DNA of 64,000 bases from Rhizophagus clarus (GCA_015698045.1 BLAL01000039.1:62001-126000), one strand, 5' to 3'; positions 36,176 through 47,950 are shown, counted from the first letter of the stretch. A program made the numbers and translations. Notes: generated by a model from the sequence alone, not told the origin.

Positions 36176-36790
36176 TATATGTTATTTTATAATTTTATTT
36201 ATATAATAATATACAGTTTTAATTAGTTAATCAAGGATTTTTTTTATATATTAATATCTGTCACACATTAACAATTTGTTATATAATATTTTTTATTATA
36301 TTAAAATTTTACAATAAAGAGAAATAATTGTATCTACCTTTTATTATACTTTTTTTATTATTAAGATTTAACTTATATAATACTAAGCATAATATTTTAT
36401 TAATAATACTATAATAATCAAAATTATAAATTAATATATTGATTTAATATTTTGCTACCAAAATTACAAAAATAGAATCAATTATACACAACTTATATCT
36501 AATTCACTTTAGAATAGATTGGTAAAATAAATGTTTAAGGAGTTGATGCCTTACAGAAAAGATAATATTTTATATCTTGCAAGGTTAAATTGCTTTCATT
36601 TATGATTTCAATTGAGATGTTTATGATTACTATTTAGTTTAATTTTCTTAATTAAAATTAGTTTGATCAAATATCAACATTCACATAATTTACATATATA
36701 TTGAATTTATCTTATTAGTTTAAGTTACTTTTAATTATAGATTCTCTTATTATAATAAAAATAAAAATAAAAATAAAAAAAAATAGCATA

Positions 36791-36913
36791 TCGGCTGATC
36801 AGAAAAGTCTCCATAATTTTATATACTAATGACAATAAAGTAACCCATCAGTTATATAATGAACTCATCACTAAGCTTAAATATTAATTGGGACAATTTT
36901 CCAAATCAGCCGA
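36791..36913. mobile_element. Short TA-flanked MITE
   Basis: CATATCGGCTGAT (36787-36799) and ATCAGCCGATATG (36905-36917) are inverted copies, with TA at both edges. The interior of about 100 bp has no ORF. Fits a minimal Tc1/mariner-type MITE. Confidence 0.55.
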
Positions 36914-37772
36914 TATGAAATCAATTATAATTTGATTTAAATTGAAGTACTTTTTAAGAAATATATATATTAGTCAAATTAATTTTTAAAATTATATAAC
37001 TTTGATTATAAAAAATCTTTACAATTTTATTATATGAACTTGTTATTAAATTTATATAATCTATTATATTTTGGATTTATTAATAATTAAAGTTTAAAAT
37101 AATATTTGCATTATAAAAAATCTGTTTAATTTAATATATTGAATAATTGATATAATTTTTTAGTTTTAAGAATTTTTTAATATAAATTTACATCTATTAT
37201 TTTAAATAAAAATTAAAAATATTAGTCTTAATTATTTTTTAAAAAATTCTGAATTACAGCATATAAAAATTTTGTGTTATAGTACTTTTTTAAATTACAG
37301 CTAACATCTTTAGTAAAAATTATTTAATTTCTTAATATATTATAAATATATATTACAGTTTTTTTCTTAACTTTATTAACAATAAGATTATTAATTTTTT
37401 TATTAGTATATTTTTTTATAAAGTAATATTAGTATAAAATTATTTCTTGATCAAGCTTATTAGATTTTTTAAATAAATAAACTATATTTTATATAATACC
37501 TATAAGTCAAAAACTAATAAATTGAATATATGTTTTTTTGATAATTATTAGTCTAATAGTTAGCCAAAATTTAGTAATCAATAAAATATATATTTAATTA
37601 ATAACTATATAAAAATTTAGGTTAGTCAAATTAATCATATTTTTTAATTTAAATAAATTAAATAATAATTTATAGTCATTATTCAGTTTAATATATAACT
37701 ATTATTACTTGTAAAATTATCATATACTGATTAATGATTATTAATCTGATTTATTAATTGATGATCTGTGAG

Positions 37773-40644
37773 TAAAGCTCCGCATGAGCTGAGCCAAGCC
37801 AAGCCATGATTAAATTAGCTTGGTGGCTCACAAACCAGCTTGAAAAAGCTTGAGTCAGGTATTAGGCTTGGCTTGATAAACTCAAGCTGGCAGTGGGCTT
37901 GGCTTGAAAAGCTCAAGCCGGCTCATGAGCCAGATCAAACTCGGCAATTTTTTATAAAAAACGCCAGTACCAATAGTTCCGGTATTTTTTTTTGCAAATT
38001 TATATATAAAAAATGCCGGAACTATTTGTTCCAGCATTTTTTGCAATTTTATGAATAAAAAACACCAATACCAATAGTCCCAGCATTTTTTTTTATGATT
38101 TTATAATACAAAATGCCGTTAACACTATAACGAATTATTCGGTATAAAGGCAGAGTTATGTGACTTGCCGATCTAATTAGATAATCTGAATATCTGATCT
38201 TTTTTTTAATCATTTATCAGTTTATTTTTGTGGTGTTGCCAGACGAAAAGCACGACTGGACTTTTGGAATTAAGGTAAGGGAGGGTAGGAAAGTATTTTT
38301 CAGTATTTTTTTTAACTAATTAATTAATTATTTTTTATTTTTATTTTTTGTAGTGTTGCCAGACAAAAGGCACGACTGGACTTTTAGAATTAAGGTAAGG
38401 GAGAGGTTGGGGGAGGTGTTTCGTTGTTTTTTTAACTAACTAATTAATTATTTTTTATTTTATTTTTTGTAGTGTTGCCATACGAAAAATATGACCGGAC
38501 TTTTGGAATTAAGATAAGGGAGGATGGGGAAGTGTTTTTCGGTGTTTTTTTTAACTAATTAATTAATTATTTTTTTTTTATTTTTTTGTAGTGTTGCCAG
38601 ACAAAAGGCACGACTGGACTTTTGGAATTAAGGTAAGGCAGGGGTTGGGGGAGGTGTTTCGTTATTTTTTTTAACTAACTAATTAATTATTTTTTATTTT
38701 ATTTTTTGTAGTGTTGCCAGACGAAAGGCATGACCAGACTTTTGGAATTAAGGTAAGGGAAGGTGGGAAGTGTTTTTCGGTATTTTTTTTTAACTAATTA
38801 ATTAATTATTTTTTATTTTTATTTTTTGTAGTGTTGCCAGATGAAAGACACGACTAGACTTTTGGAATTAAGGTAAGGGAGAAGGGGTTGGGGGAGGTGT
38901 TTTGTTGTTTTTTTTTTTAATTAAATAAGTATTAACTTTTTTTTTATTTATTTGTAGTGTTGCCAGATGAAAGGCACGACTGGACTTTTGGAATTAAGGT
39001 GAGAGAGGGTGGGGGAAGTGTTTTTTGGTAATTTTTTTTAACTAATTAATTAATTATTTTTTTTTATTTTTTTTGTAGTGTTGCCAGACGAAAAACATGA
39101 CCGAACTTTTGGAATTAAAGTAAGGAAGGGTTGGGGGAGGTGTTTCATTATTTTTTTTTAATTAATTAAGTATTAACTTTTTTTTACTTTTTGTAGTGTT
39201 GCCAGACGAAAAGCATGATTGGACTTTTGGAATTAAGGTAAGGGAAGGTAAGGGAAGTGTTTTTCAGTAATTTTTTTTAACTAATTAATTAATTATTTTT
39301 TTTTTTATTTTTTGTAGTGTTGCCGGATGAAAAGCATGACCGGACTTTTGGAATTAAGGTAAGGGAGGGTGGGTGAGGTGTCTTTCGTTGTTCTTTTTTT
39401 TAACTAATTAATTATTTTTTTTTACTTTTTGTAGTATTGCCGGATGAAAAGCATGACCGGACTTTTGGAATTAAGGTAAGGGAGGGAGGGTGAGGTGTCT
39501 TTCATTGTTCTTTTTTTTAACTAATTAATTATTTTTTTTTTACTTTTTATAGTGTTGCCAGACGAAAAGTACGACCAGACTTTTGGAATTAAGGTAAGGA
39601 AGGGTAGGTGAGGTGTCTTTCGTTGTTCTTTTTTTTAATTAATTAATTATTTTTTTTTTACTTTTTGTAGTGTTGCCAGACGAAAAGCACGACCAGACTT
39701 TTGGAATTAAGGTAAGGGAGGGTGGGTGAGGTGTCTTTTGTTGTTCTTTTTTTTAACTAATTAATTATTTTTTTTTTACTTTTTGTAGTGTTGCCAGACG
39801 AAAAGCACGACCAGACTTTTGGAATTAAAGTAAGGAAGGGTGGGTGAGGTGTCTTTCATTGTTCTTTTTTTTAACTAATTAATTATTTTTTTTTACTTTT
39901 TATAGTATTGTCAGACAAAAAGCACGACCAGACTTTTGGAATTAAGGTAAGGGAGGGTGGGTGAGGTGTCTTTCGTTGTTCTTTTTTTTAACTAATTAAT
40001 TATTTTTTTTTATTTTTTATAGTGTTGCCAGACGAAAAACATGATTAGACTTTTAGAATTAGGGTATTAAAAACTGAAAAAGAATAATAAAAATAAATAA
40101 ATTTGGTATAAAATACCGAAAAAAAAGTGAAAAAATAAATAAAATAAAATAAATTTTGGTAAATACCGAGTAATTTAATTTACTGAAATTAGTATTTTTT
40201 AAAAATAAATCCATGTATATCTATTATAAACTCTACGCAAACATAATATGTGAGTTACTCCCAAATTGACCGATCTACGCAAACTCAATTTATAGGTTTA
40301 AAAAGTAATTTCATATAAACTCTATGCAAACCCGTATGTGAGTTATATTAGTATTATTCGGGGTCCTGCCAGGGCCATTAGTTCTGGTGTTTTTTTTTTT
40401 GTAACTTTACATATAAAAACGCCTAGTTTTAGTTTTTTTTTTGATAATAAAGCTTAAGCCAGCTTGAGCTAGCTCAAGCTCAACTTGGCTTGAGCCAGAA
40501 TTTTTCATAACTCAGCTTGGCTTGAATGAGTTAAGCCAAGATTTTTTGTGGCTTAACTTATTTTGGCTCAAGCCAGAATTTTTTTTTTCAAGCCAAGCCA
40601 AGCCAGACTGTAGCTTGACTTGAGCCAGCTCATGCGGAGCTTTA
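37773..40644. mobile_element. hAT-like non-autonomous element C (TIRs, 8-bp TSD, 16-unit micro-exon array)
   Basis: Begins TAAAGCTCCGCATGAGC, ends GCTCATGCGGAGCTTTA, flanked by perfect 8-bp direct repeats TCTGTGAG (37765-37772 and 40645-40652). Arms, the TCCCAGCATTTTTT/GCCAGTACCAATAG block and the unique segment right of the array are near-identical to element B in the same order and orientation, so B and C are recent relatives. C differs mainly in having 16 array units instead of 6. No transposase frame. Total 2872 bp. Confidence 0.9.
38234..40066 (+). repeat. Tandem micro-exon-like array in element C, 16 units
   Basis: 41-nt cores start at 38234, 38354, 38473, 38592, 38712, 38832, 38958, 39079, 39197, 39318, 39435, 39553, 39671, 39789, 39906 and 40023. 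Most are bounded by TTTTTGTAG on the left and GTAAGG on the right (exceptions: ATAAGG at unit 3, GTGAGA at unit 7, TATAG acceptors at units 12, 15 and 16). Spacers are 77-85 nt with TAACTAATTAATTA as branch-like motif. Units differ mostly by C/T and G/A changes. Confidence 0.9.
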
Positions 40645-40652
40645 TCTGTGAG

Positions 40653-41320
40653 TCATGTGATGAAAGTGATAATAAAATTTGACAAAAATTTATTAATTAA
40701 AAATTGCATTTTTAAATATGCAGTACTTCATGAATTTCGCTAGCCAAATGTCTAAAAAATATCATTTTGCTCTAAAATTCTTAGGGATTGGGTTCTTCCC
40801 TAATATTTCATTATGGTATTTTTGCATAATATTAATGAAAAAGTTGTGAGAAATTATATTATTAAATTTGAAATATGAAAACTTATTATTACAAGTAATA
40901 TAGTATAGTAAAACTAACTATATAAAAGTTTTAAATTTGTCAGATTAGAAGTTTTTACAGCTTAGTTTACTTATAAAATATATCAAAAATAAAGCAAATA
41001 TGCATAAAAGTTTAGTGAAATATAGAAAAATTCCATATTTATACCTTTTAGAACCTTATTTTGTCTAATAACATAGTAAATGCTATATACTTTCAAAGTA
41101 AACTTTGTCAAAAAAATTTTACACTTTGTGGCTTTAAAAAATAAAAGTTTGATATTTACTTTATTATTTGTGTTATTTTTAGTGAACAATATCTATAATT
41201 TTTATTACATCAGAAATTGCCAAAACTAGTGTACTATGACAAGTTAATATATGATCTGTGTCAAATTTTATATGTAATTTCACTAGTTGATTTACAGATC
41301 AATGAGATCATCAATTAATT
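40653..41320. other. Intergenic, nothing recognised
   Basis: AT-rich with no credible frame or repeat beyond simple sequence. Confidence 0.4.
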
Positions 41321-41322
41321 TA

Positions 41323-41923
41323 ATTGCCAGTCTGCCACTTAACAATACAAAATGATCAGCAATCTATAATTAATTTTGATAGACTTTTATATATTAAATA
41401 CTATTGTTCTGGAATGCATTTGCATTATCTTAAAAACATGTCACAACAACATAAATATTTCAAAAATTTGCTAGGAAAAGGTATTATATTATCTAGGTGT
41501 GTTTTCTAAGACTGATAGGACCAAGGTGTGCCAAAAAAAAAATAAATAAAAATAACAAAAAAATTTTTTTTTTTTGTTATTTTATTAATTCTGAAAGAAA
41601 ATATTATATATTTTTCAATAGTGTAAAAAAAACCTCATAAAATTTGCAAAATTTGTGTATAAAAAATCTCAACTTGACTAAAATATAAAGTGAAATGGTA
41701 ACTTCCTCTAAAGTAAACTTGTTAAATTTTATATCGAATGATAAAAAATTTTTTTTTGTAGCATATTTATGTTTAATGTTATTGATTGGTGAGTTATCGT
41801 TACATTTAGATGTGATTTTATGGGATAAAATCAGTATTAAAATACGCTAATTAGTGTAATTTATATAAAATTTGCGTTAGATCTACAAATTAATTTTGTA
41901 TCATTAAGTGATAGACTGGCAAT
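41323..41923. mobile_element. TA-flanked MITE with about 31-bp imperfect TIRs
   Basis: The left end ATTGCCAGTCTGCCACTTAA then CAATACAAAAT, and the right end in reverse complement ATTGCCAGTCTATCACTTAA then TGATACAAAAT, differ at about four positions. TA lies on both outer sides (41321-41322, 41924-41925). About 600 bp, no transposase. Confidence 0.6.
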
Positions 41924-41925
41924 TA

Positions 41926-43540
41926 ATAATATTAATATATAAAAATTAAATTATTTTTTAATCAATTATTTTATATAAGTATGATATATATTATGATAAA
42001 AGTTTAATTATTTTGGATAAATAATTTGAAATTAAAATTTTTGAAAAAAAAACTTTTTGTTTTATAAATTAAAATTAATTTACTTGAAAACTAATTTTTT
42101 TTTTTATATTAATTTGATATTAATAAAAAAATATTTATTTTAATCTGTTTGTATATTTAATTTAATTATAAACCATTGCAAAAAAATTTGTACTTTAAAT
42201 ATAGCATTAATAAAAAAATATAAAAAATTTTTTTATATTTAAATATTATCAGTATATATTGAAAAAAATATGATATAAATATTAAATTAAATTATACAAT
42301 TATTATTAGAATTACTATAAGCTTAAAACTAACAATAATTTTTAAAGTAAAATTTTTTTAAATAAATTTAAAAGTATATTTTAATAAGTAAGAGGTTTAA
42401 AAAACATATAAACTTGAGTATATAACTTTATCTTTTACAATTCACCAAACATTATCAATGAATTAAAGTTCATTATAATAGCAAAGATAAAATTAATTTC
42501 TCAAAAAAGCTTCTATTAAAAAAATTATATTTTTTTTTAATAAGAAAATATTGTAAAATATATAAAAAAAATTGCTCAGCTATTTATTATATTCAAAATT
42601 TTTATACATAAAATTACAGAATATTTATATCAAATTAAAAAGTTAAATAAAGTTTCATGTAATGTAAAAGTATTGTTACTATGATATCTGTTTTAATTTA
42701 TCATTATATATTCAATTGCATCTTCAATTATATTTAATATTTCAGCAACCTGCTTGTATAATATAATTTTCTAATAGTTTATTTTTATTAAAATAGATTC
42801 TAAAAAATAGTTATTAATTAATAGTATATCATTTTATTTTATAGAAAAATTATATGTAATAAGATAAAAAAATTTTACTAAAAAATATTTATTTAAAAAT
42901 AGACTAATATATATTTTTTCTTAACCTATCTTATTTTAATTATATGATATATTTCTTAGTATAAATTCTTTCTTTTTTAAGTAAGATACAAATTTTTTGT
43001 AATAGTTTATACTTTTCATAACTAATAGTAATATTAATACTATACTAATTTTTTTAACCATAGTTTTAATTGAATTTCTTTAATCATCTTAACTTATTTT
43101 AAAATTTTGTAAAGTATTATTCTTCATATTTTTTGATATATTTTCAGAAGATATATATCTAATATATCAGACTAATTGATTTAAAAAACTTTATATATAT
43201 TTCAAAGTAACTGATAATTATGTTTTTCCTTCTAATAATAGTAATAATCATATTAAAAGTTGATATTGAAATCCTAAAGAAATGGCTCAAATAAATCAAT
43301 ATAATCAGTTATGATAAGTAGTTGCAATTTGGTTGATCATTTGACTTATCAATTTAACTTACTAATATGATTAATAATTTTTTTTCAATTTATTTAAATT
43401 AAAAGAAAATAAAAAAAATTAAATAGTTAGTTTAAAACTCACTATTAAAAAAATAAGAGAACTTCTAAACTTATTTTAGAATAATAAATAAAAATAAAAT
43501 ATATAATAAAAAAAACAATATATATATTAATATATATATA
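41926..43540. other. AT-rich intergenic DNA
   Basis: No genes, RNA genes or clear repeats seen. Confidence 0.45.
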
Positions 43541-43688
43541 TGCTGGTAGATGATTAAACCAGTTTGGTGGATGATTAGACAAATCTATGACTGGGAGTAC
43601 TCATAGTTAGTTAAAAGTGATTATATATGTAATTCTATATTTACTTAATAAATGATGGTACAGTTTCAATACCAAAAAAAAAAAAAAA
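43541..43688 (+). repeat. SINE-like poly(A)-tailed copy, most complete
   Basis: Starts near GCTGGTAGATGATTAAACCA, contains a partial internal duplication (GATGATTAAACCAG / GATGATTAGACAAA), GACTGGGAGTACTCATAG, TTTACTTAATAAATGATGG, and TTTCAATACC with an A14 tail. It matches the minus-strand copy at 32235-32357 over its length. The ends CC-poly(A) are shared with the minus-strand copy at 51386-51524. Confidence 0.55.
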
Positions 43689-44571
43689 TATTAATATGTA
43701 TATATTTTTCTTTTTTTTTTTATAGTTAAAAGACATGCTTATTTTATTAGATAAAAGATCGATAAAGGTACAAAATAACTACTTGACAAAGCCAATCCAT
43801 TCCTCATACTAGAGTCACAGATATGTCTTATAACTACTATAGCCTTGACCTATTCTCTTTAGTATAATAAGAAGTCTAGTTATAGAATTGACCAAGATAT
43901 AAAAAAAACAAAAAAAGAAAAAAAGAAAAATTCTATAATCTGATAAAATAAAAAATATTATATAAAGCGAATGCAAGCATAACAAGAAATTAGTAAAGAT
44001 CATTAATTTATCCTACCAACTAAACTAAATATAATGTTTCAACAATACCTTCAGCCCAATGATTAAATGTTTTACATCCAGCTTGAAGGACTGGCCCTTT
44101 CTTGAATGATTAATCTTCTTAGCAAAATGACCAGATTTAGGAGTTTTAGTTTGATTATTCTTTTGATTATTAGTATTAGAATCTGAAAAAAAGGAGTTAA
44201 ACCCAGGTGGTAGCTGTGATCTGCAGTAGCATATGACAACTATCATGAAATATCCATAATATTGAAAAACGAAGTGCCTACCTAATAATGGTTCCAGTTT
44301 CATTTGCCCAGTCATCAATATTCTGGATAGAAAAACATGGATGTCATTTGTACTTATGCTAAATGTACAATATCAGAATATATGATTATTAAAAGCCCTG
44401 TTAATAATTTCTCAGAGATGCAAATTCATAAAATTAACTGCGTGATGTCATCCAAATCACGTTTCAACAATTACTAATCCCACATTGTAGGGAATGACTT
44501 GTCAAATAAAGCACAGTTAGGAGGGCTCGGTATTTGACTAAAAACCAACAGAGAATAAAACTGCCCTAAAA
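43689..44571. other. Intergenic, with a possible minus-strand coding fragment
   Basis: A minus-strand frame at 44025-44318 (97 residues) begins MMTGQMKLEPLLG and includes an Asn-rich stretch. A TTTTTTTCAG inside it could be an acceptor, so only part may be coding. Not assigned to a family. The last 150 bp probably form the promoter of the deaminase-like gene. Confidence 0.25.
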
Positions 44572-45809
44572 ATGGAAAAACAGTTTTATAGTAAAGTGTG
44601 TGCCGTTGCAAGCATCAAATTTGTCATTGATGATGCAAGAAGAAGTAGTACTCGTCTGCAAGTGGATAACAGATTTTCACATAATCTAGCAACAAGGGCG
44701 AAGTTGTTGCTGTAAGGTTGAAGATAACTTCAATAGATAGTTGCACTATTTACATTTCTAAGAACGGGGCTTGGCTTAGGAAAGATCATGAATATGTCGA
44801 AAAAATTAAGAGAAATCTGAAAAGTATTTCTAAAGATGCTCCCATGTCATTGAAAAGTGCATGGAAGAGAGATGATGTTCGGGCTTTATTCAGCGCTGTA
44901 ATGACGTACTGCTCTGATAAATTCGAAAAAAGGTTTAATAAACTTATGGATGACATAGCTCGTGATCGAAACAAAAATCATATTATATCTTTTAAATCTT
45001 TCATGATTAGTACTTCTTCAATTGATGTTGATAATTTGGATAATGCGGAAAGACACGTTACATCCAGAGTTTGTGCTGAGTATTATAAGAAAGTCAAAAA
45101 ATCTTCTAAAATTCCGGAAAATTTCCTAAGACATGTCAGAAAGGTGGGGTCTTACTTAGGGTCTTTGATCAATATCGTAAAATGCGTGTGTAAAGAATTT
45201 CACAAAGGTCAAATTGCTAATCTTGAATTGAAAGTGTTGGAACCTATTAAGACCTATCAAACCATATCTTCATGGAATACAACTATCCGAAGTGTTGTTG
45301 GTTCCAAAGAATTTAAAGATTTCAGGAATGCATGTTTGAATGATGATGACACAAAGGATGACCTAGAGAAGATATATGGTGACCCCATAACTACACAACT
45401 GGATAGCGAAATAAACCAATGTGTGTGTTTACATGTAGAAATGAACATGTTGGCTGACATAGTAAGCCGGGGAGATAAAAGTAGGGCGTTTATAGCAGTA
45501 TCTAAGGATTGTTGCTACTTGTGTGAATTGTATATCGAATTTGCACAAAAACAAGGATACAATATCGTCGTTTCTGGATCACACAAAAAGATATACCATG
45601 CATGGAAACTTCCAGATATAAAAGATTATACCTTCTGGTCGAATTCCGTGGCATATATGATAACGAATCTGGATCTGATTATAAAAAACGAAGTACAAGA
45701 ACATAATCATTTACTTGCTCAATCCGATAGCGAAGGAAACAGTTTGGATTCTTCTCTTACTCTTGATAAAGAAGATAGAGATGACATTGATGCTGTTCTC
45801 GCACCATAA
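44572..45809 (+). CDS. OTT_1508-like nucleic-acid/nucleoside deaminase domain protein (apparent upstream frameshift)
   Basis: The main frame runs from 44685 to the stop at 45807-45809; its first ATG is at 44844. The region before it reads MEKQFYSKVCAVASIKFVID from ATG 44572 but in a different frame, ending at TAA 44713. Both frames overlap at about 44685-44712, so a one-base shift (mutation or sequencing error) would join them into a protein of about 410 residues. Near the C-terminus, LHVEMNML followed 22 residues later by SKDCCYLCELY gives the H-x-E ... C-x-x-C zinc-deaminase signature (H239, E241, C266, C269 counting from codon 44718). The HxE plus CYLC arrangement fits the fungal OTT_1508-like deaminase family (Pfam PF14441). 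Substrate is unknown. The N-terminal 230 residues are helical, with no other motif recognised. The usual Ala of HAE is Val here. Confidence 0.75.
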
Positions 45810-46380
45810 TAATGTCTATTTGAAAAATTTATTATAATTATAACAATGATGCTATCGCTTCAAGAAACGTAAACTAAATCAAGGAAATTAAAAATAATAA
45901 AAATAATTATAAAACTAAGAATGCTGATGCATGAAAATTGGCTTATACAAGCGAAAAATTTATTTTTGTGAATGTATTAAATGAATATCATTATAAAGAG
46001 TAAGCACCGACTAAATAAATATTATTAAAGTAGAGGAGCGTTTAAAGAGAGGAAGGCACCTCGAGCTCTAACCCATAAAATGAGAGTTCCTCTTAATGTT
46101 ACGTTTCTATTCATATAGATATAAGAAATTATATTAACAGTAATTTCGGATCTATTACAAAGTTCCGTAGCAAAAATTAATACTTTCGATCATTCTTACC
46201 GTTATTACTTTTTTACATTCTGGTAAATTCTTAAGTTTCGTAATACTGAATAGACCAGCAGATGATGATGTGGTAAATGTGATGACTCTTCACGATACTT
46301 TTAGGTTATAAAAAAACCGTGACATTTTTGTCACGATCAGTGTTGTATGTTTATTAATACACATAAAAAATAAATAAAAA
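45810..46380. other. 3' flank and intergenic
   Basis: After the deaminase gene no frame is seen. A short hairpin GTGACATTTTTGTCAC lies at 46321-46336. Confidence 0.35.
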
Positions 46381-46462
46381 GCTCGGGACCGTGCCCGTAA
46401 AACATAAAGTTTCTATTCTAAATGCCTAGTGTATAATCCTACGGTCTAACTAACCACCTGAC
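46381..46462 (-). ncRNA. tRNA-like / SINE-head candidate
   Basis: On the minus strand, TGGTTAGTTAG resembles a pol III A box. About 50 nt later GGTCCCGAGC resembles a weak B box, and a T-run follows (TTTTTATTT), as at a pol III terminator. The cloverleaf cannot be completed confidently, so a tRNA-derived repeat is more likely than a functional tRNA. Low confidence. Confidence 0.2.
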
Positions 46463-47830
46463 ATTTACGTGACTTGGAAATTCGCCCCTCCTTCTTTACG
46501 AAATGTCTGTTATAAAGTACATATTAATTAATGATAGATTACAAGAAATCGCAATACAGGAATTTGTTAGTAATAAATTCTTACGAATTACATTTATCTA
46601 GTAAGTTAGAATATTTGAGGTGTTCCTCCTCGAAAAACTTTCTCTTCTTTTTGTGTCCGCCCGACTGGCGCCATCCCAAAGTCAATCAGGTAAATATCGC
46701 CGTTGTCGTTGTCAGTGTACCAGTAAAAACTTTTCACACTAGTAGGCTACTAGGCCTGTTCAATTCTGATCATTCAGATTTTTAAATGGATTTTGAGTTA
46801 ATAAACATTGGCTAATAAAATTAAATTATCTGATCAATAGAAACATTCTAATTGCTTTTTTTAATATGTCTATTTAGTACCTAATCAAGTTTAATATTAT
46901 ATATCTAATATCCTTAAAATTTTAATAAATATTACTTATTTATATGCAAAGATATACTCTTTCTGCCAATTATTACACCTATTTTTCAGAAAAAAATTTT
47001 AAAAAATATTTTTGTAATAACAATGATAAACAAAATACGTAAAATGACCTTTTTGTTTATGTACTTCTTTAAATATTGAAAAGAAATAATTTTTAAAAAT
47101 AAGAATGATGAAAAACAGATGAAAATTTAGGATTCTTTATTCACAGATATCATAAAGAAGTTGTTAACAATGGATTCAAAAACCAAAATATCTTTAAAAA
47201 GGTTTTATTGTTTAAGAAGCATAAAGAAATAGGTAGAGAGAGTATCACTTGAGGAATGAGTTCAAATTGAAGTATTACTTATTGGAACCCTTTGATCAAG
47301 AAATAGAAATTATATAGAGGTTATCAAAGCTTTTAATTTTTTTTTCTACTGGATTTTATTATTATTAGTGCAATTTTTCTTTTATGTAATATAATATAGG
47401 AGCAGTTATATTTTATCTTATTTACTATTTTTGTTTTGTTTTATTATAGCAGTATTATGTATTCTTTTATTTTAATCTACTTTAAAGGTTTTGTTTAAGC
47501 AATTTTTTCTTTTGTTTATTTTTTTATTATACATAAATTTTATTAGTTAATTTTGAAAGGATAGAATTTATATATAGGTTCTTCTGTGTAAACTGAGAGA
47601 CATAGTATGTGTTATTCCTTCTTATCAGGATTGCATTATAGTGAATTAGTATATACAGTATAGCTACATATTTTAATAAAGGGTTATGATATTCCATGAG
47701 AAAAATATCACTATATACTTACTAATCTAACTTTGGATAACATTCAAACAATTTTTTAATTATTAGCAGTCCATAAATTAGTTAACTAGTTTGGCAATAC
47801 AAGTTTTGAAACTATTGTATTCATTTTTAA
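46463..47830. other. Intergenic, nothing recognised
   Basis: Mixed then AT-rich DNA. An 84-codon plus-strand frame at 46531-46785 has no supporting motif. Confidence 0.35.
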
Positions 47831-47832
47831 AA

Positions 47833-47950
47833 AATAAACAAAAAAAAAAAAATTATTTATTTATATTTTATAAAAAAAAAAAAATTATTTATTTATATTT
47901 TATAAAAAAAAAAAAATTATTTATTTATATTTTATAAAAAAAAAAAAATA
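47833..47950. repeat. Simple tandem repeat, about 34-bp unit
   Basis: Three and a half near-perfect copies of an A-run followed by TTATTTATTTATATTTTATA. Confidence 0.75.

Larger units (their letters stand above)
31666..37764. other. AT-rich intergenic desert with small repeats
   Basis: No gene is seen over 6 kb. Recognised items are listed separately: SINE-like copies (32235-32357, 36125-36175), a purine-rich tract (33630-33950), a hairpin (34940-34972) and a small MITE (36791-36913). A 27-bp direct repeat (TTTTATGTTTATCATTG then CATTTTAAG) occurs twice at about 32716-32775. A Lys/Pro-codon-like AAATCCAAGAAGAAA repetition lies at about 34020-34290 but has no open frame. Confidence 0.5.

Noticed and set aside
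37840..38058. 72-residue plus-strand ORF
   Set aside because: Lies in the left arm and adjacent repeats of element C; no independent support.
8958..40644. CRISPR-like array (regular repeats with spacers)
   Set aside because: Eukaryotic context, spacers are themselves repeats with intron features, and no cas genes exist.
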